From CAIMFV01 sp040757715 (GTDB lineage: Bacteria; Pseudomonadota; Alphaproteobacteria; Caulobacterales; Caulobacteraceae): a stretch of DNA of 64,000 bases. The notes beneath the pieces are model-generated. The model did no database searches. It was not told the origin of the DNA and saw only the letters and a program-made list of their open reading frames with translations. This document shows, piece by piece, positions 24,186-31,947 of this stretch (the first letter of the stretch is position 1; each line of letters starts with the position of its first letter). The DNA lies in NCBI GenBank assembly GCA_040757715.1, contig JBFLWS010000018.1:1-64000 (forward strand), in the 5' to 3' direction. The translations under genes and the position numbers were made by a program.

Positions 24186-24845
24186 TTGCACCTACGTCGC
24201 CACGCCAGCTCGAAAAATGCGCCGGTCATCCGACGGGCGGTGATGGCGTTCGTCTTAGCATGTGCGTCTGCACCTCAAATCGGTCGCGCCATGGTGCTTG
24301 AAATCGACGACAATGGCGCGGTGCGGCGCTTTGACGGACCGGCGCGCATCTCCTACGACGGAGCGGTCGAGCCCTTGCGAGCGCCGCGTCCGGTTCAATC
24401 GAAGCCCAGTGCGCGCGTCGTCTCCGGCGCTCAGAAGCCTCTGGTGGAGGCGTCGTTGCGGTCAGCCGCCAAGCGTCACGCCATCCACCAGGACCTGGTG
24501 GAGTCGCTGGCCAAGCGCGAGTCGAACCTTAATCCCGAAGCCGTGTCGAAACGCGGCGCTCTGGGGGTGATGCAGCTCATGCCGGCCACCGCGCGCGCCC
24601 TGCGCGTGGACGCTAGAAATCCAACGTCGAACATCAATGGCGGAACCGCTTATCTCAGCGGCCTTTTGGCGCGCTACCATGGCGACATCGTCAAGGCGCT
24701 GGCCGCCTATAACGCCGGACCGGCGGCGGTGGATCGGCACGGCGGCGTGCCGCCGAATCCGGAAACGCGCGCCTATGTCGGCGCTGTCCTCGAGATGATG
24801 GCCGAGCGGGTCGCGCCTCGGACCACCAGGAGCCCAAGACCATGA
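24186..24845 (+). CDS. virB1: VirB1-like lytic transglycosylase
   Basis: VirB1 opens the peptidoglycan layer so the secretion channel can be built. Starting from TTG 24186, supported by an excellent ribosome site, the product is 219 residues with a basic n-region and a hydrophobic signal segment (AVMAFVLACASAPQIGRA). The soluble-lytic-transglycosylase domain follows: KRESNLNPEAVSKRGALGVM with the catalytic Glu, QLMPATARAL, and AAYNAGPAAVDRHGGVP. The last bases overlap virB2, so it is the first gene of the virB operon. Another start, ATG 24243, is possible. Confidence 0.85.
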   Translation: MHLRRHASSKNAPVIRRAVMAFVLACASAPQIGRAMVLEIDDNGAVRRFDGPARISYDGAVEPLRAPRPVQSKPSARVVSGAQKPLVEASLRSAAKRHAIHQDLVESLAKRESNLNPEAVSKRGALGVMQLMPATARALRVDARNPTSNINGGTAYLSGLLARYHGDIVKALAAYNAGPAAVDRHGGVPPNPETRAYVGAVLEMMAERVAPRTTRSPRP

Positions 24846-25150
24846 GATCTCGACTCTATTCCATCGCCGCCTTGCTTGGCGCAGGCACGCCTGCCGCGGC
24901 CCAGGCCGTGGCGACGGACCCCGCGGGGTCCGGCCCGCTTCTGGCCGCCCTGTCGTGGGTTCAGGGCACCCTGCTGGGCAATCTCGCCACCACGGCGGCG
25001 GTGATCGCCGTGGCGGTGGTCGGGCTCCTGATGCTGACGGGCCGCCTCGACTGGCGCCGGGGTCTGACGGTGATCATCGGCGCCTTCATCGTCTTCGGCG
25101 CAGTAGCCATCGTCTCGGGCATCCGCAGCGTGGCCTCGGGGGCGCGATGA
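24842..25150 (+). CDS. virB2: VirB2-like pilin subunit (TrbC family)
   Basis: This 102-residue protein has a signal peptide ending near AAAQA and two hydrophobic helices separated by a short positively charged loop (LTGRLDWRRG). That is the VirB2/TrbC architecture; after cleavage the mature pilin would be roughly 80 residues. It overlaps virB1 and virB3 by 4 bp each. In T4SS it polymerises into the extracellular pilus and lines the channel. Confidence 0.85.
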   Translation: MRSRLYSIAALLGAGTPAAAQAVATDPAGSGPLLAALSWVQGTLLGNLATTAAVIAVAVVGLLMLTGRLDWRRGLTVIIGAFIVFGAVAIVSGIRSVASGAR

Positions 25151-25431
25151 GCGGTCTTTCCTCCGATCCGATCTTCTCGGCGTTGACCCGGCCGCAGATG
25201 GTGGCCGGCGTCACCTACAGCTACGCCATCTTCAACCTGATCGTCACGGTCGAGGCGTTCCTGATCACCAAGTCATTCTGGACCTTGCTGATCGCCCTCG
25301 CCTTGCACGCCGGCGGCTATCTCGCCTGCCTCAACGAGCCGCGGTTCTTCGACCTGTGGATCACCAAGGTGAGCCGCTGTGCGCGCATCAGGAACTACAG
25401 CTTTTGGCGCGCGAACTCCTACACCCCATGA
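25147..25431 (+). CDS. virB3: VirB3-like inner-membrane protein
   Basis: The 94-residue product begins SGLSSDPIFSALTRPQMVAG, matching the VirB3 N-terminus (DP.F..LTRP....G), and has two closely spaced membrane helices, then the NEPRFFDLWI segment common in VirB3. VirB3 works together with the VirB4 ATPase, and its gene precedes virB4 as usual with a 4-bp overlap. The true start, ATG 25147, sits inside a longer frame that begins within virB2. Confidence 0.88.
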   Translation: MSGLSSDPIFSALTRPQMVAGVTYSYAIFNLIVTVEAFLITKSFWTLLIALALHAGGYLACLNEPRFFDLWITKVSRCARIRNYSFWRANSYTP

Positions 25432-27815
25432 CCGCTGCTTTTCTCAGCTTCGATTTCGGAAACAAGCTTGGGCCTAAGGAGGCCTCCATCGGCGCTCGCC
25501 TGCCCTATGCTCGGCACGTGGACGACCTCACCTTGCAGACCCGCGACGGCCTCCTGGTGCAGGTGCTCAAGGTCGAGGGGTTTCCGTTCGAGACCGCCGA
25601 CGATGACGAGCTGAACTACCGCAAGCAGGTGCGCGAGACCCTGTTGAAAAGCGTGGCGAGCTCGAGGCTGGCGATCTATCACCACGTGGTGCGTCGGCCG
25701 GTGACGCCGCGCCTGACGCCGGTGGACACCGACCCGTTCTCAAAGGCCCTCGACGAGGCGTGGCGCGGTCAGCTCGAGGGGCGGCGGCTGTTCGTCAACG
25801 ACCTCTATCTGACCTTGGTGAGCCGCCCATTGCAGGGCCGCGCCGGCCTTGCCGAGCAGCTGTTCCGCAACGCCACCGCCAGCGATGCGTCGCTCATGCA
25901 GGACCTGCGTCGCTTGCATAGCCTGCGGGAGTCCTTCGCCGCCACCCTCGCCCCCTATGGCGCGCGGGCGCTCAGCCGTTATCGCGATGCGCGAGGCGAG
26001 GCTTCGGAGTCCTGCGCCTTCATCGCCCAGCTGCTCAATGGCGAGCTTCGCCGGGTGGCGACGCCCGATGGCGATATCGGCGAGGCCCTGCCCGACCGCC
26101 GCCTGACCTTCGGCCTCGACGCCATGGAGATCGCGCCTGCCGGGGCCAGAGGCCGCCAGTTCGCCGCCCTGGTGTCGGTGAAGGATTATCCGGCGCGCTC
26201 CACCCCCGGCATGCTGGACGGGGTGCTGCGCCTGCCCTACGAGTTGACGCTCACCGAGAGCTTCGCCTTTGCGGACCGGCAGTCCTCGCTCAATCGCATG
26301 AGCCTGGCGCTGCGCCGCCTGCGCGCCGCCGACGACGACGCCTATTCTCTGCGCGAAGAACTCGCCGCCGCGCGCGACGACGTGGGGGCCGGCCGCGCCG
26401 CCTTCGGCGAGCATCACCTGAGCGTCCTGGTGCGGGCCGAAGACCTCGCCTCGCTCGACGCCGCCGTGGCTGACGTGCAATCGGCCTTCACCGAAGCCGG
26501 CGCCGTGGCCGTGCGCGAAGACGTCAATCTTGAGCCCGGCTTTTGGGCGCAATTTCCCGGCAATTTCAAATATATCGCCCGCAAGGCCATGATCTCGGCG
26601 GCCAATTTCGCCAGCTTCGCCTCCTTGCACAACTACGCCACCGGCAAGGCTGAGGGCAGTCATTGGGGCCCGGCGGTGGCGCTGCTGGAGACCACAGCCC
26701 ACGGCCCCTACCACTTCAACTTTCACAACGGCGATCTCGGCAATTTCACCGTCATAGGCCCCAGCGGCTCGGGCAAGACGGTGCTGATCACCTTCCTGCT
26801 GGCTCAGGCGCGCCGGTTCGATCCGCAGATCCTCTATTTCGACAAGGACCGCGGGGCGGAGGCCTTCATCCGCGCCATTGGCGGCGGCTACGACGTGTTG
26901 CGCCCCGGCGAGCCCTCCGGCCTCAATCCGTTGCAGTTGGCCGACACGCCCCAGAACCGCGCCTTCCTCAATGGGTGGCTGGCGCAGCTTCTCGGCGGGG
27001 TCGAGGCCCTCGATGTGGAAGACCTGGCGGTCATCGCTGATGCGGTGGATGCGAATTTCGACCAACCGCTGGATCACCGCCGCCTGAAATTCCTGCGCGA
27101 ACTGTTCATCGGCGCCAGGCGGCCCAAGGCCGGCGACCTCGCCGCACGCCTGCGCCCCTGGTGCGAAGGCGGGGAACACGCCTGGCTGTTCGACAACGCC
27201 GAAGACCGCATCAGCCTCGATCGCTCGGCCTATGGCTTCGACATGACCCGCATCCTGGAGACGCCGGTCACCCGCACGCCCGCCATGATGTACCTGTTCC
27301 ACCGCATCGAGCAGAACCTCGACGGACGCCCCACCATCATCGTGGTGGATGAGGGCTGGAAGGCGCTGGACGACGGGGTGTTCGCGCTGCGGCTGAAGGA
27401 CTGGGAAAAGACCATCCGCAAGCGCAACGGCGTGGTGGGCTTCTGCACCCAGAGCGCCTCCGACGCCCTGGAGAGCCGCATCGCCGCCGCCATCATTGAA
27501 CAGGCGGCGACGCAAATCTTCCTGCCCAACCCCAAGGCCAAACCGGCCGACTATATCGACGGCTTTGGTCTGACCCCGCATGAGTTCGAGCTGGTGCGCG
27601 CCCTGCCCGACACCTCGCGCTGCTTCCTGGTCAAGCAGTCCGACCACAGCGCCGTGGCGCGGCTCGACCTGCACGGTCTCGACGCCCAGCTGAAGGTGCT
27701 GGCGGGGACGGAACGGTCCGTCCGCCGACTGGATCAGGCGAGGGCGGAGGCCGGCGATGATCCGGCGGCCTGGATGCCGCTCTATCTTCGCGAGGCGAGC
27801 GGAGGCCGCACATGA
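25428..27815 (+). CDS. virB4: VirB4-like T4SS ATPase
   Basis: The 795-residue cytoplasmic/inner-membrane ATPase powers assembly and substrate transfer. The N-terminal CagE/VirB4 domain occupies about 1-400. The Walker A motif GPSGSGKTVL lies at about 444 and the Walker B segment TIIVVDEGWKAL at about 636, followed by KRNGVVGFCTQSASD, a VirB4 signature. I chose ATG 25428 (overlapping the virB3 stop) over the upstream frame start at 25356. Length is standard for VirB4. It overlaps virB6 by 4 bp, leaving no room for virB5. Confidence 0.95.
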   Translation: MTAAFLSFDFGNKLGPKEASIGARLPYARHVDDLTLQTRDGLLVQVLKVEGFPFETADDDELNYRKQVRETLLKSVASSRLAIYHHVVRRPVTPRLTPVDTDPFSKALDEAWRGQLEGRRLFVNDLYLTLVSRPLQGRAGLAEQLFRNATASDASLMQDLRRLHSLRESFAATLAPYGARALSRYRDARGEASESCAFIAQLLNGELRRVATPDGDIGEALPDRRLTFGLDAMEIAPAGARGRQFAALVSVKDYPARSTPGMLDGVLRLPYELTLTESFAFADRQSSLNRMSLALRRLRAADDDAYSLREELAAARDDVGAGRAAFGEHHLSVLVRAEDLASLDAAVADVQSAFTEAGAVAVREDVNLEPGFWAQFPGNFKYIARKAMISAANFASFASLHNYATGKAEGSHWGPAVALLETTAHGPYHFNFHNGDLGNFTVIGPSGSGKTVLITFLLAQARRFDPQILYFDKDRGAEAFIRAIGGGYDVLRPGEPSGLNPLQLADTPQNRAFLNGWLAQLLGGVEALDVEDLAVIADAVDANFDQPLDHRRLKFLRELFIGARRPKAGDLAARLRPWCEGGEHAWLFDNAEDRISLDRSAYGFDMTRILETPVTRTPAMMYLFHRIEQNLDGRPTIIVVDEGWKALDDGVFALRLKDWEKTIRKRNGVVGFCTQSASDALESRIAAAIIEQAATQIFLPNPKAKPADYIDGFGLTPHEFELVRALPDTSRCFLVKQSDHSAVARLDLHGLDAQLKVLAGTERSVRRLDQARAEAGDDPAAWMPLYLREASGGRT

Positions 27816-28966
27816 GCCTTTGTCCCGCCCCATCCCCAGATCTTGGCGTGGTCCGCAGCGTGCTCTCCACCGTGGACTGCCATGTGCAGGTCTATTCGGA
27901 AGCGGGCTACGGCGCCCTGACCGGCCCGCATTCGGTCTTCCCCCTCGCCCTCACCGCGCTCCTGACCATCTATGTGGCGCTGCTGGGCTATCGTTTGATG
28001 TTCGGCCTCGGCGGCGCGCGCCTCGCGGAGGCGCCGATCATCGCGCTGAAGATCGGCGTGATCCTCGCCATGACCCTGAATTGGACCACCTTTCAGACCC
28101 TGGTGTTCGATGTGGCCATGAAGGCGCCGCTGGAAGTGGCGAAGGTGGTGGGGGCCCCGGCCACCGCCTCGGGTTCGGCTCTGGCCGCCGATCCTCTGGG
28201 TGGCTTGCAGGTGGCCTATGACCAGCTCGCTTTGGACGCCGCCGCTTTCGGCAAGATCGCCGGTCCCAATCCACAGATTCTGCGCGGGGGCGAGGCCGCC
28301 GCCGCAGACGGACTTTGGAAAGCCCAGGCCGCCCTGTTCATGAGCACCGCCGGGCTGATGGCGATCTCGCTCATCGCTGTGGGCGTGCTCTCGGCGCTCG
28401 GACCGATCTTCATCGCACTCTTCCTGTTCGACGCCACCCGCGGCCTGTTCGCCGGCTGGGTGCGGGCCCTAACGGCGGCAGCCCTGGCGCCCCTGGTGTG
28501 CTGGATCACCACCACCGTGCTGCTCGTGGTGATCGACCCCTGGCTGGTGCAGCTCGCCCGCGCCCGCGAGGCCGGCGCCCCCGACGTGCAGACCGCCGCC
28601 ACCGTCAGCGCCGTGGTGTTCATCTTCGCTGCAGCCCAGGCGGCTCTTGCGGTGGGCGCAACCATGATCGCCGGGGGCTTTCAGCTGAATTTTCAACCGC
28701 GCGACTCGCGCACGCCGTCGCCGACCACCACCGCCCCATCCGCCGCGCCGATCCTCTCCCGCGCGGACCGCCTCGCCCATGACCTGCGCCGCAGCGGCGT
28801 CATCGCCGCCAACGCCAGCGCCCAGACGCGCGCGGCCGCCGCGGCGCCCATGTCCTTCACACCATCGAGCGGCGTTGTCATGGGGACCTCGTCCCGGCTG
28901 GGCGACAGCTACCGACGCGACGCCTTCATGGACCGTTTTCGCCAGCCTCGCCGGAGCCTTCGATGA
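27812..28966 (+). CDS. virB6: VirB6-like polytopic channel protein
   Basis: The 384-residue protein has several hydrophobic segments (for example VFPLALTALLTIYVALLGY, LMAISLIAVGVLSALGPIFI and the conserved LFDATRGLFAGWVRALTA stretch) typical of TrbL/VirB6 inner-membrane channel subunits. The C-terminal 100 residues are Pro/Ser/Ala-rich and look disordered. It overlaps both virB4 and virB9 by 4 bp, so the usual virB5, virB7 and virB8 positions are empty. Confidence 0.88.
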   Translation: MSLCPAPSPDLGVVRSVLSTVDCHVQVYSEAGYGALTGPHSVFPLALTALLTIYVALLGYRLMFGLGGARLAEAPIIALKIGVILAMTLNWTTFQTLVFDVAMKAPLEVAKVVGAPATASGSALAADPLGGLQVAYDQLALDAAAFGKIAGPNPQILRGGEAAAADGLWKAQAALFMSTAGLMAISLIAVGVLSALGPIFIALFLFDATRGLFAGWVRALTAAALAPLVCWITTTVLLVVIDPWLVQLARAREAGAPDVQTAATVSAVVFIFAAAQAALAVGATMIAGGFQLNFQPRDSRTPSPTTTAPSAAPILSRADRLAHDLRRSGVIAANASAQTRAAAAAPMSFTPSSGVVMGTSSRLGDSYRRDAFMDRFRQPRRSLR

Positions 28967-29727
28967 TGCGGCCTTCCCTCGTCCTTGCCGGTCTCCTGCT
29001 CATCGCTGCGCCGGTCTCAGCCGCCGTGTCGCCCCAGCCCAGCGCCGCCGACCCGCGCATTCGCGTGGTGAAGTATACGCCCGACGACGTGGTGCGCCTC
29101 GATTGCACCTTGGGTTACGCGGTGACCTTGGCGTTCGGCCCGGGCGAGCGGGTGGAGAACGTCTCCATCGGCGACAGTCTCGGCTGGCAGGTCACCCCCA
29201 ATCGCCGCGCCAACCTGTTGTTCCTGAAGCCGGTCGACCGCGCGTCGCCCACCAACATGACCGTGGTCACCAACCTGCGCAGCTACGCCTTCGACCTGCA
29301 TTCGCGGGCCGCGCGTCGGAGCGGCGACAAGGACATCATTTTCAGCGTCAAGTTCGACTATCCCGAGGTGGCTGTGGCCGCGCCGGAGCCCGCCCCTGCC
29401 GCCCCGCCGACGCCAGAGCCGCCCAAGGACGTCAATCACGCCTACAGTTATGAGGGCGCGTCCCAGGGGCTGCCGGTACGGGTGTTCGACGATGGACAAT
29501 CCACCTATTTCGTCTTCGCCGCCGGTTCGGATTTCCCGGCGATCTTCGCGGTCGACGCCGACAAGAAGGAAGCAGTCGTGAATGTGGCCCACCGCGACGG
29601 CTATGTGGTGGTCGACCGCCTGGCGCGCGCCTTCGTCCTGCGTCGAGGCGACGCCGTGACGCGCATCGTCAATGACGGCTATCGCGAGGACTCGGTTGTC
29701 ACGACCAGCCTCAAGCGGCGCAAATAG
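28963..29727 (+). CDS. virB9: VirB9-like outer-membrane core protein
   Basis: The 254-residue protein has a signal peptide (SLVLAGLLLIAAPVSA). The N-terminal beta domain carries DPRIRVVKYTPDDVVRLDC and a YAVTLAFGPGERVENVSIGD segment, typical of VirB9/TrbG/CagX. The C-terminal domain contains YEGASQGLPVRVFDDGQSTY and ends in DGYREDSVVTTSLKRRK. With VirB10 it forms the outer-membrane core complex. No lipoprotein VirB7 gene is seen beside it, so the VirB7-VirB9 disulfide-type stabilisation may be absent or supplied from elsewhere. Confidence 0.92.
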   Translation: MMRPSLVLAGLLLIAAPVSAAVSPQPSAADPRIRVVKYTPDDVVRLDCTLGYAVTLAFGPGERVENVSIGDSLGWQVTPNRRANLLFLKPVDRASPTNMTVVTNLRSYAFDLHSRAARRSGDKDIIFSVKFDYPEVAVAAPEPAPAAPPTPEPPKDVNHAYSYEGASQGLPVRVFDDGQSTYFVFAAGSDFPAIFAVDADKKEAVVNVAHRDGYVVVDRLARAFVLRRGDAVTRIVNDGYREDSVVTTSLKRRK

Positions 29728-29747
29728 GCCCGAGGAGGATCACTCGC

Positions 29748-30878
29748 ATGCACTCTGAGCCCAACTCCCCCTCTTCCCTTGACCAGGTCAGCCTCGACAG
29801 CCCGGTCCTGACCCGCCTGGCCCAGGGCCCGACCCTGGTGGCCCGACGGGAGAGCCCGTGGGGCCTCGCCTTGGGCATTGTCGGGGTGATCCTGCTCGGC
29901 CTGTTCGTCTATTCGAGCCTCAGCCACGCCCGGCAAACCTCGACGGCCGCCGCCTCGGTGACCGCCGCTGTAGCTCCAGCCATCACGGCCGCCGCCCCCG
30001 CCATGGCCACCTTGGCGGCCGCGCCCACGGAAGCCGCCGCGACGCCCCAGCCCGCTCCAGCGCCTGCGCCGACAGCCGCGACGCCAGACCAGGGCGGCGA
30101 CGCCGCCACGCGCTTGCATGCGCCGGCCATGGTGGTGGATATCGCCAATCCGTCGGAGCCGAGCGGCGCTCAGAGCACGGTTGCTGTCGCCGGCGCGAGC
30201 ACACGGGCGCCGGCCGCCGCCTCGGATGCGAAACTTTCCGCCGAAGAGCGCTTCGCCGAAAAGGTCGCCGGCTCGGGTGTGGAATCCGTCCACGCCACCC
30301 GCCTGCGCGACAATGCCCTGATCGCACCGCAAGGCACGGTGATCCCGGCCATCCTCGAGACGGCGATCAATTCCGACCTGCCCGGCTTCGCCCGCGCGGT
30401 GGTCAGCCGCGACGTGCGCGGCTTCGATGGCTCCACGGTGCTGATCCCCCGCGGCTCCAAACTGATCGGCCAGTACAAGAGCGGCGTGGCCAATGGCCAG
30501 TCGCGGGCCTTCGTGATCTGGGCGCGAGTTCTGACTCCGGACGGGGTCTCCATCGACATCGGATCGCCGGGCGCCGATCGCCTCGGCCGCGGCGGGCTCG
30601 AGGGCGAAACCAACACTCATTTCTTCCAGCGGTTCGGCGCGTCGATCATGCTGTCGGTGGTGTCCGCCGGACTGGAGGCCGCCGCGAACAGCACGTCCAG
30701 CAATGGGAATACGGCCATCGTCATCGGCTCGCCGCAGCAGGCCACCAATGTCGCCGCCATCGCTCTGCAAAAACAGATCGACATCCCGGACACCCTCACA
30801 GTGGCTCAAGGCGCGCCCATTCGCGTGTTCGTGGCCCGCGATCTCGACTTCTCCGGCGTCGTGCAGAAGAAGCCATGA
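29748..30878 (+). CDS. virB10: VirB10-like envelope-spanning protein
   Basis: The 376-residue protein has a cytoplasmic N-terminus, one membrane helix at about 43-60 (GLALGIVGVILLGLFVY), a Pro/Ala-rich periplasmic linker, and a C-terminal TrbI/VirB10 domain (about 190-375) with LIAPQGTVIPAILETAINSD, RGSKLIGQYKSGVANGQSR and ETNTHFFQRFGASIMLSV. VirB10 spans both membranes and transmits ATPase energy to the outer-membrane gate. GAGGAGGATCAC upstream is a strong ribosome site. It overlaps virB11 by 4 bp. Confidence 0.94.
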   Translation: MHSEPNSPSSLDQVSLDSPVLTRLAQGPTLVARRESPWGLALGIVGVILLGLFVYSSLSHARQTSTAAASVTAAVAPAITAAAPAMATLAAAPTEAAATPQPAPAPAPTAATPDQGGDAATRLHAPAMVVDIANPSEPSGAQSTVAVAGASTRAPAAASDAKLSAEERFAEKVAGSGVESVHATRLRDNALIAPQGTVIPAILETAINSDLPGFARAVVSRDVRGFDGSTVLIPRGSKLIGQYKSGVANGQSRAFVIWARVLTPDGVSIDIGSPGADRLGRGGLEGETNTHFFQRFGASIMLSVVSAGLEAAANSTSSNGNTAIVIGSPQQATNVAAIALQKQIDIPDTLTVAQGAPIRVFVARDLDFSGVVQKKP

Positions 30879-31858
30879 GTTCGGGAGTCTATCTCGCCGC
30901 CTATCTGGCGCCGCTCAAGCCCTGGCTCGATCGCGACGACGTCACCGACATCTTCATCAACCGCCCGGGCGAGGCCTGGATCGAGACCACGTCCGGCGCG
31001 ATCTTTCGCGAGGCGGCGCCCGAGCTCACCGAGACCGCGCTCGGCCGGCTGGCGCGGCAGATCGCCGGCGCCTCGCACCAGGGGGTCAACCGCGAACAGC
31101 CGTTGGTGTCCGCCAGCCTGCCTGACGGCGCCCGGGTTCAGATCGTGGGTCCTCCGGCGACGCGAGCTGGCTTCGCCTTCGCGGTGCGCAAGCACAGCCT
31201 CTCCGACCTCAGCCTCGTAGAACTCGCAGGCCTCGGTGCGCTGCCGAGCCTCAAAGCGAATCGCGAAAGCGCGTGCGATCCGGAGCTCGCGGCGCTCATC
31301 GCTTCGGGCGAGGTGGAGGCGTTCCTGCGTCTCGCCGTGCAAAAGCGCCAGACCATTGTCATTTCCGGCGGCACCTCCTCGGGCAAGACCACGCTGCTCA
31401 ATGCTTTGATCAAGGAAATCGACCTCCGCGAACGGCTAATCCTCATCGAGGACGCCCCAGAGATCCGGCTGGCGCACGACAACGCCGTCGGCCTGATCGC
31501 CACCCGCGGCGACGCCGGCGAAGCCCGGGTTGACGCCGAGGACTTGCTGCAAGCCTCGCTGCGCATGCGCCCCGACCGCATCCTCCTGGGCGAGCTGCGG
31601 GGGCGCGAGGCGTTCACCTTTCTACGCGCGGTCAATACCGGGCACCCCGGGTCCATCACCACGGTGCATGCGGACAATCCCGACCGCGCCATCGACCAGA
31701 TCGCCCTGATGTCGCTGCTCAGCGGCGTCGATCTCGGTTGGAACGCCATCCGAGACTATATCCATCAAGTCATCGACGTCGTGGTCCAGCTGCGGCGCGA
31801 GGACGGCGTGCGGCGCGTGGTGGATATTCGCTATATGCGCCAGGCGGCGGCGCACTGA
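30875..31858 (+). CDS. virB11: VirB11-like hexameric T4SS ATPase
   Basis: The 327-residue traffic ATPase has an N-terminal domain (about 1-150) with the VTDIFINRPGEAWIE segment. The RecA-like domain follows, with Walker A GGTSSGKTTLLNAL at about 164-177, the Asp box LILIEDAPEIRL, the LLQASLRMRPDRILLGELRG Walker B region and the His box NTGHPGSITTVHAD. It begins at ATG 30875, overlapping virB10. It is the last gene of the operon, ending shortly before the hairpin at 31887. Confidence 0.95.
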   Translation: MSSGVYLAAYLAPLKPWLDRDDVTDIFINRPGEAWIETTSGAIFREAAPELTETALGRLARQIAGASHQGVNREQPLVSASLPDGARVQIVGPPATRAGFAFAVRKHSLSDLSLVELAGLGALPSLKANRESACDPELAALIASGEVEAFLRLAVQKRQTIVISGGTSSGKTTLLNALIKEIDLRERLILIEDAPEIRLAHDNAVGLIATRGDAGEARVDAEDLLQASLRMRPDRILLGELRGREAFTFLRAVNTGHPGSITTVHADNPDRAIDQIALMSLLSGVDLGWNAIRDYIHQVIDVVVQLRREDGVRRVVDIRYMRQAAAH

Positions 31859-31886
31859 TAACACAGGCGGCCGGTTAGGGTATTTT

Positions 31887-31911
31887 CCGAAAAACGAGAA
31901 CCGGTTTTCGG
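31887..31911. terminator. Hairpin between convergent virB11 and AsmA genes
   Basis: CCGAAAA (31887-31893) pairs with TTTTCGG (31905-31911), forming a 7-bp stem with a GC-containing loop. A second A-rich tract follows on the plus strand, and a T-rich one precedes the AsmA end. The structure can act as a bidirectional terminator for the two convergent genes. Its sequence style also matches a dispersed intergenic repeat common in alphaproteobacterial genomes. Confidence 0.45.
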
Positions 31912-31947
31912 TCGAAAAATGCTCTACGCTGCCCCCGCTAGACTGGC

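Noticed and set aside
25740..27833. 697-residue minus-strand open frame opposite virB4
   Set aside because: Shadow of virB4, which has clear Walker motifs and operon overlaps. The antisense translation is low-complexity in Gly, Ala, Val and Arg.
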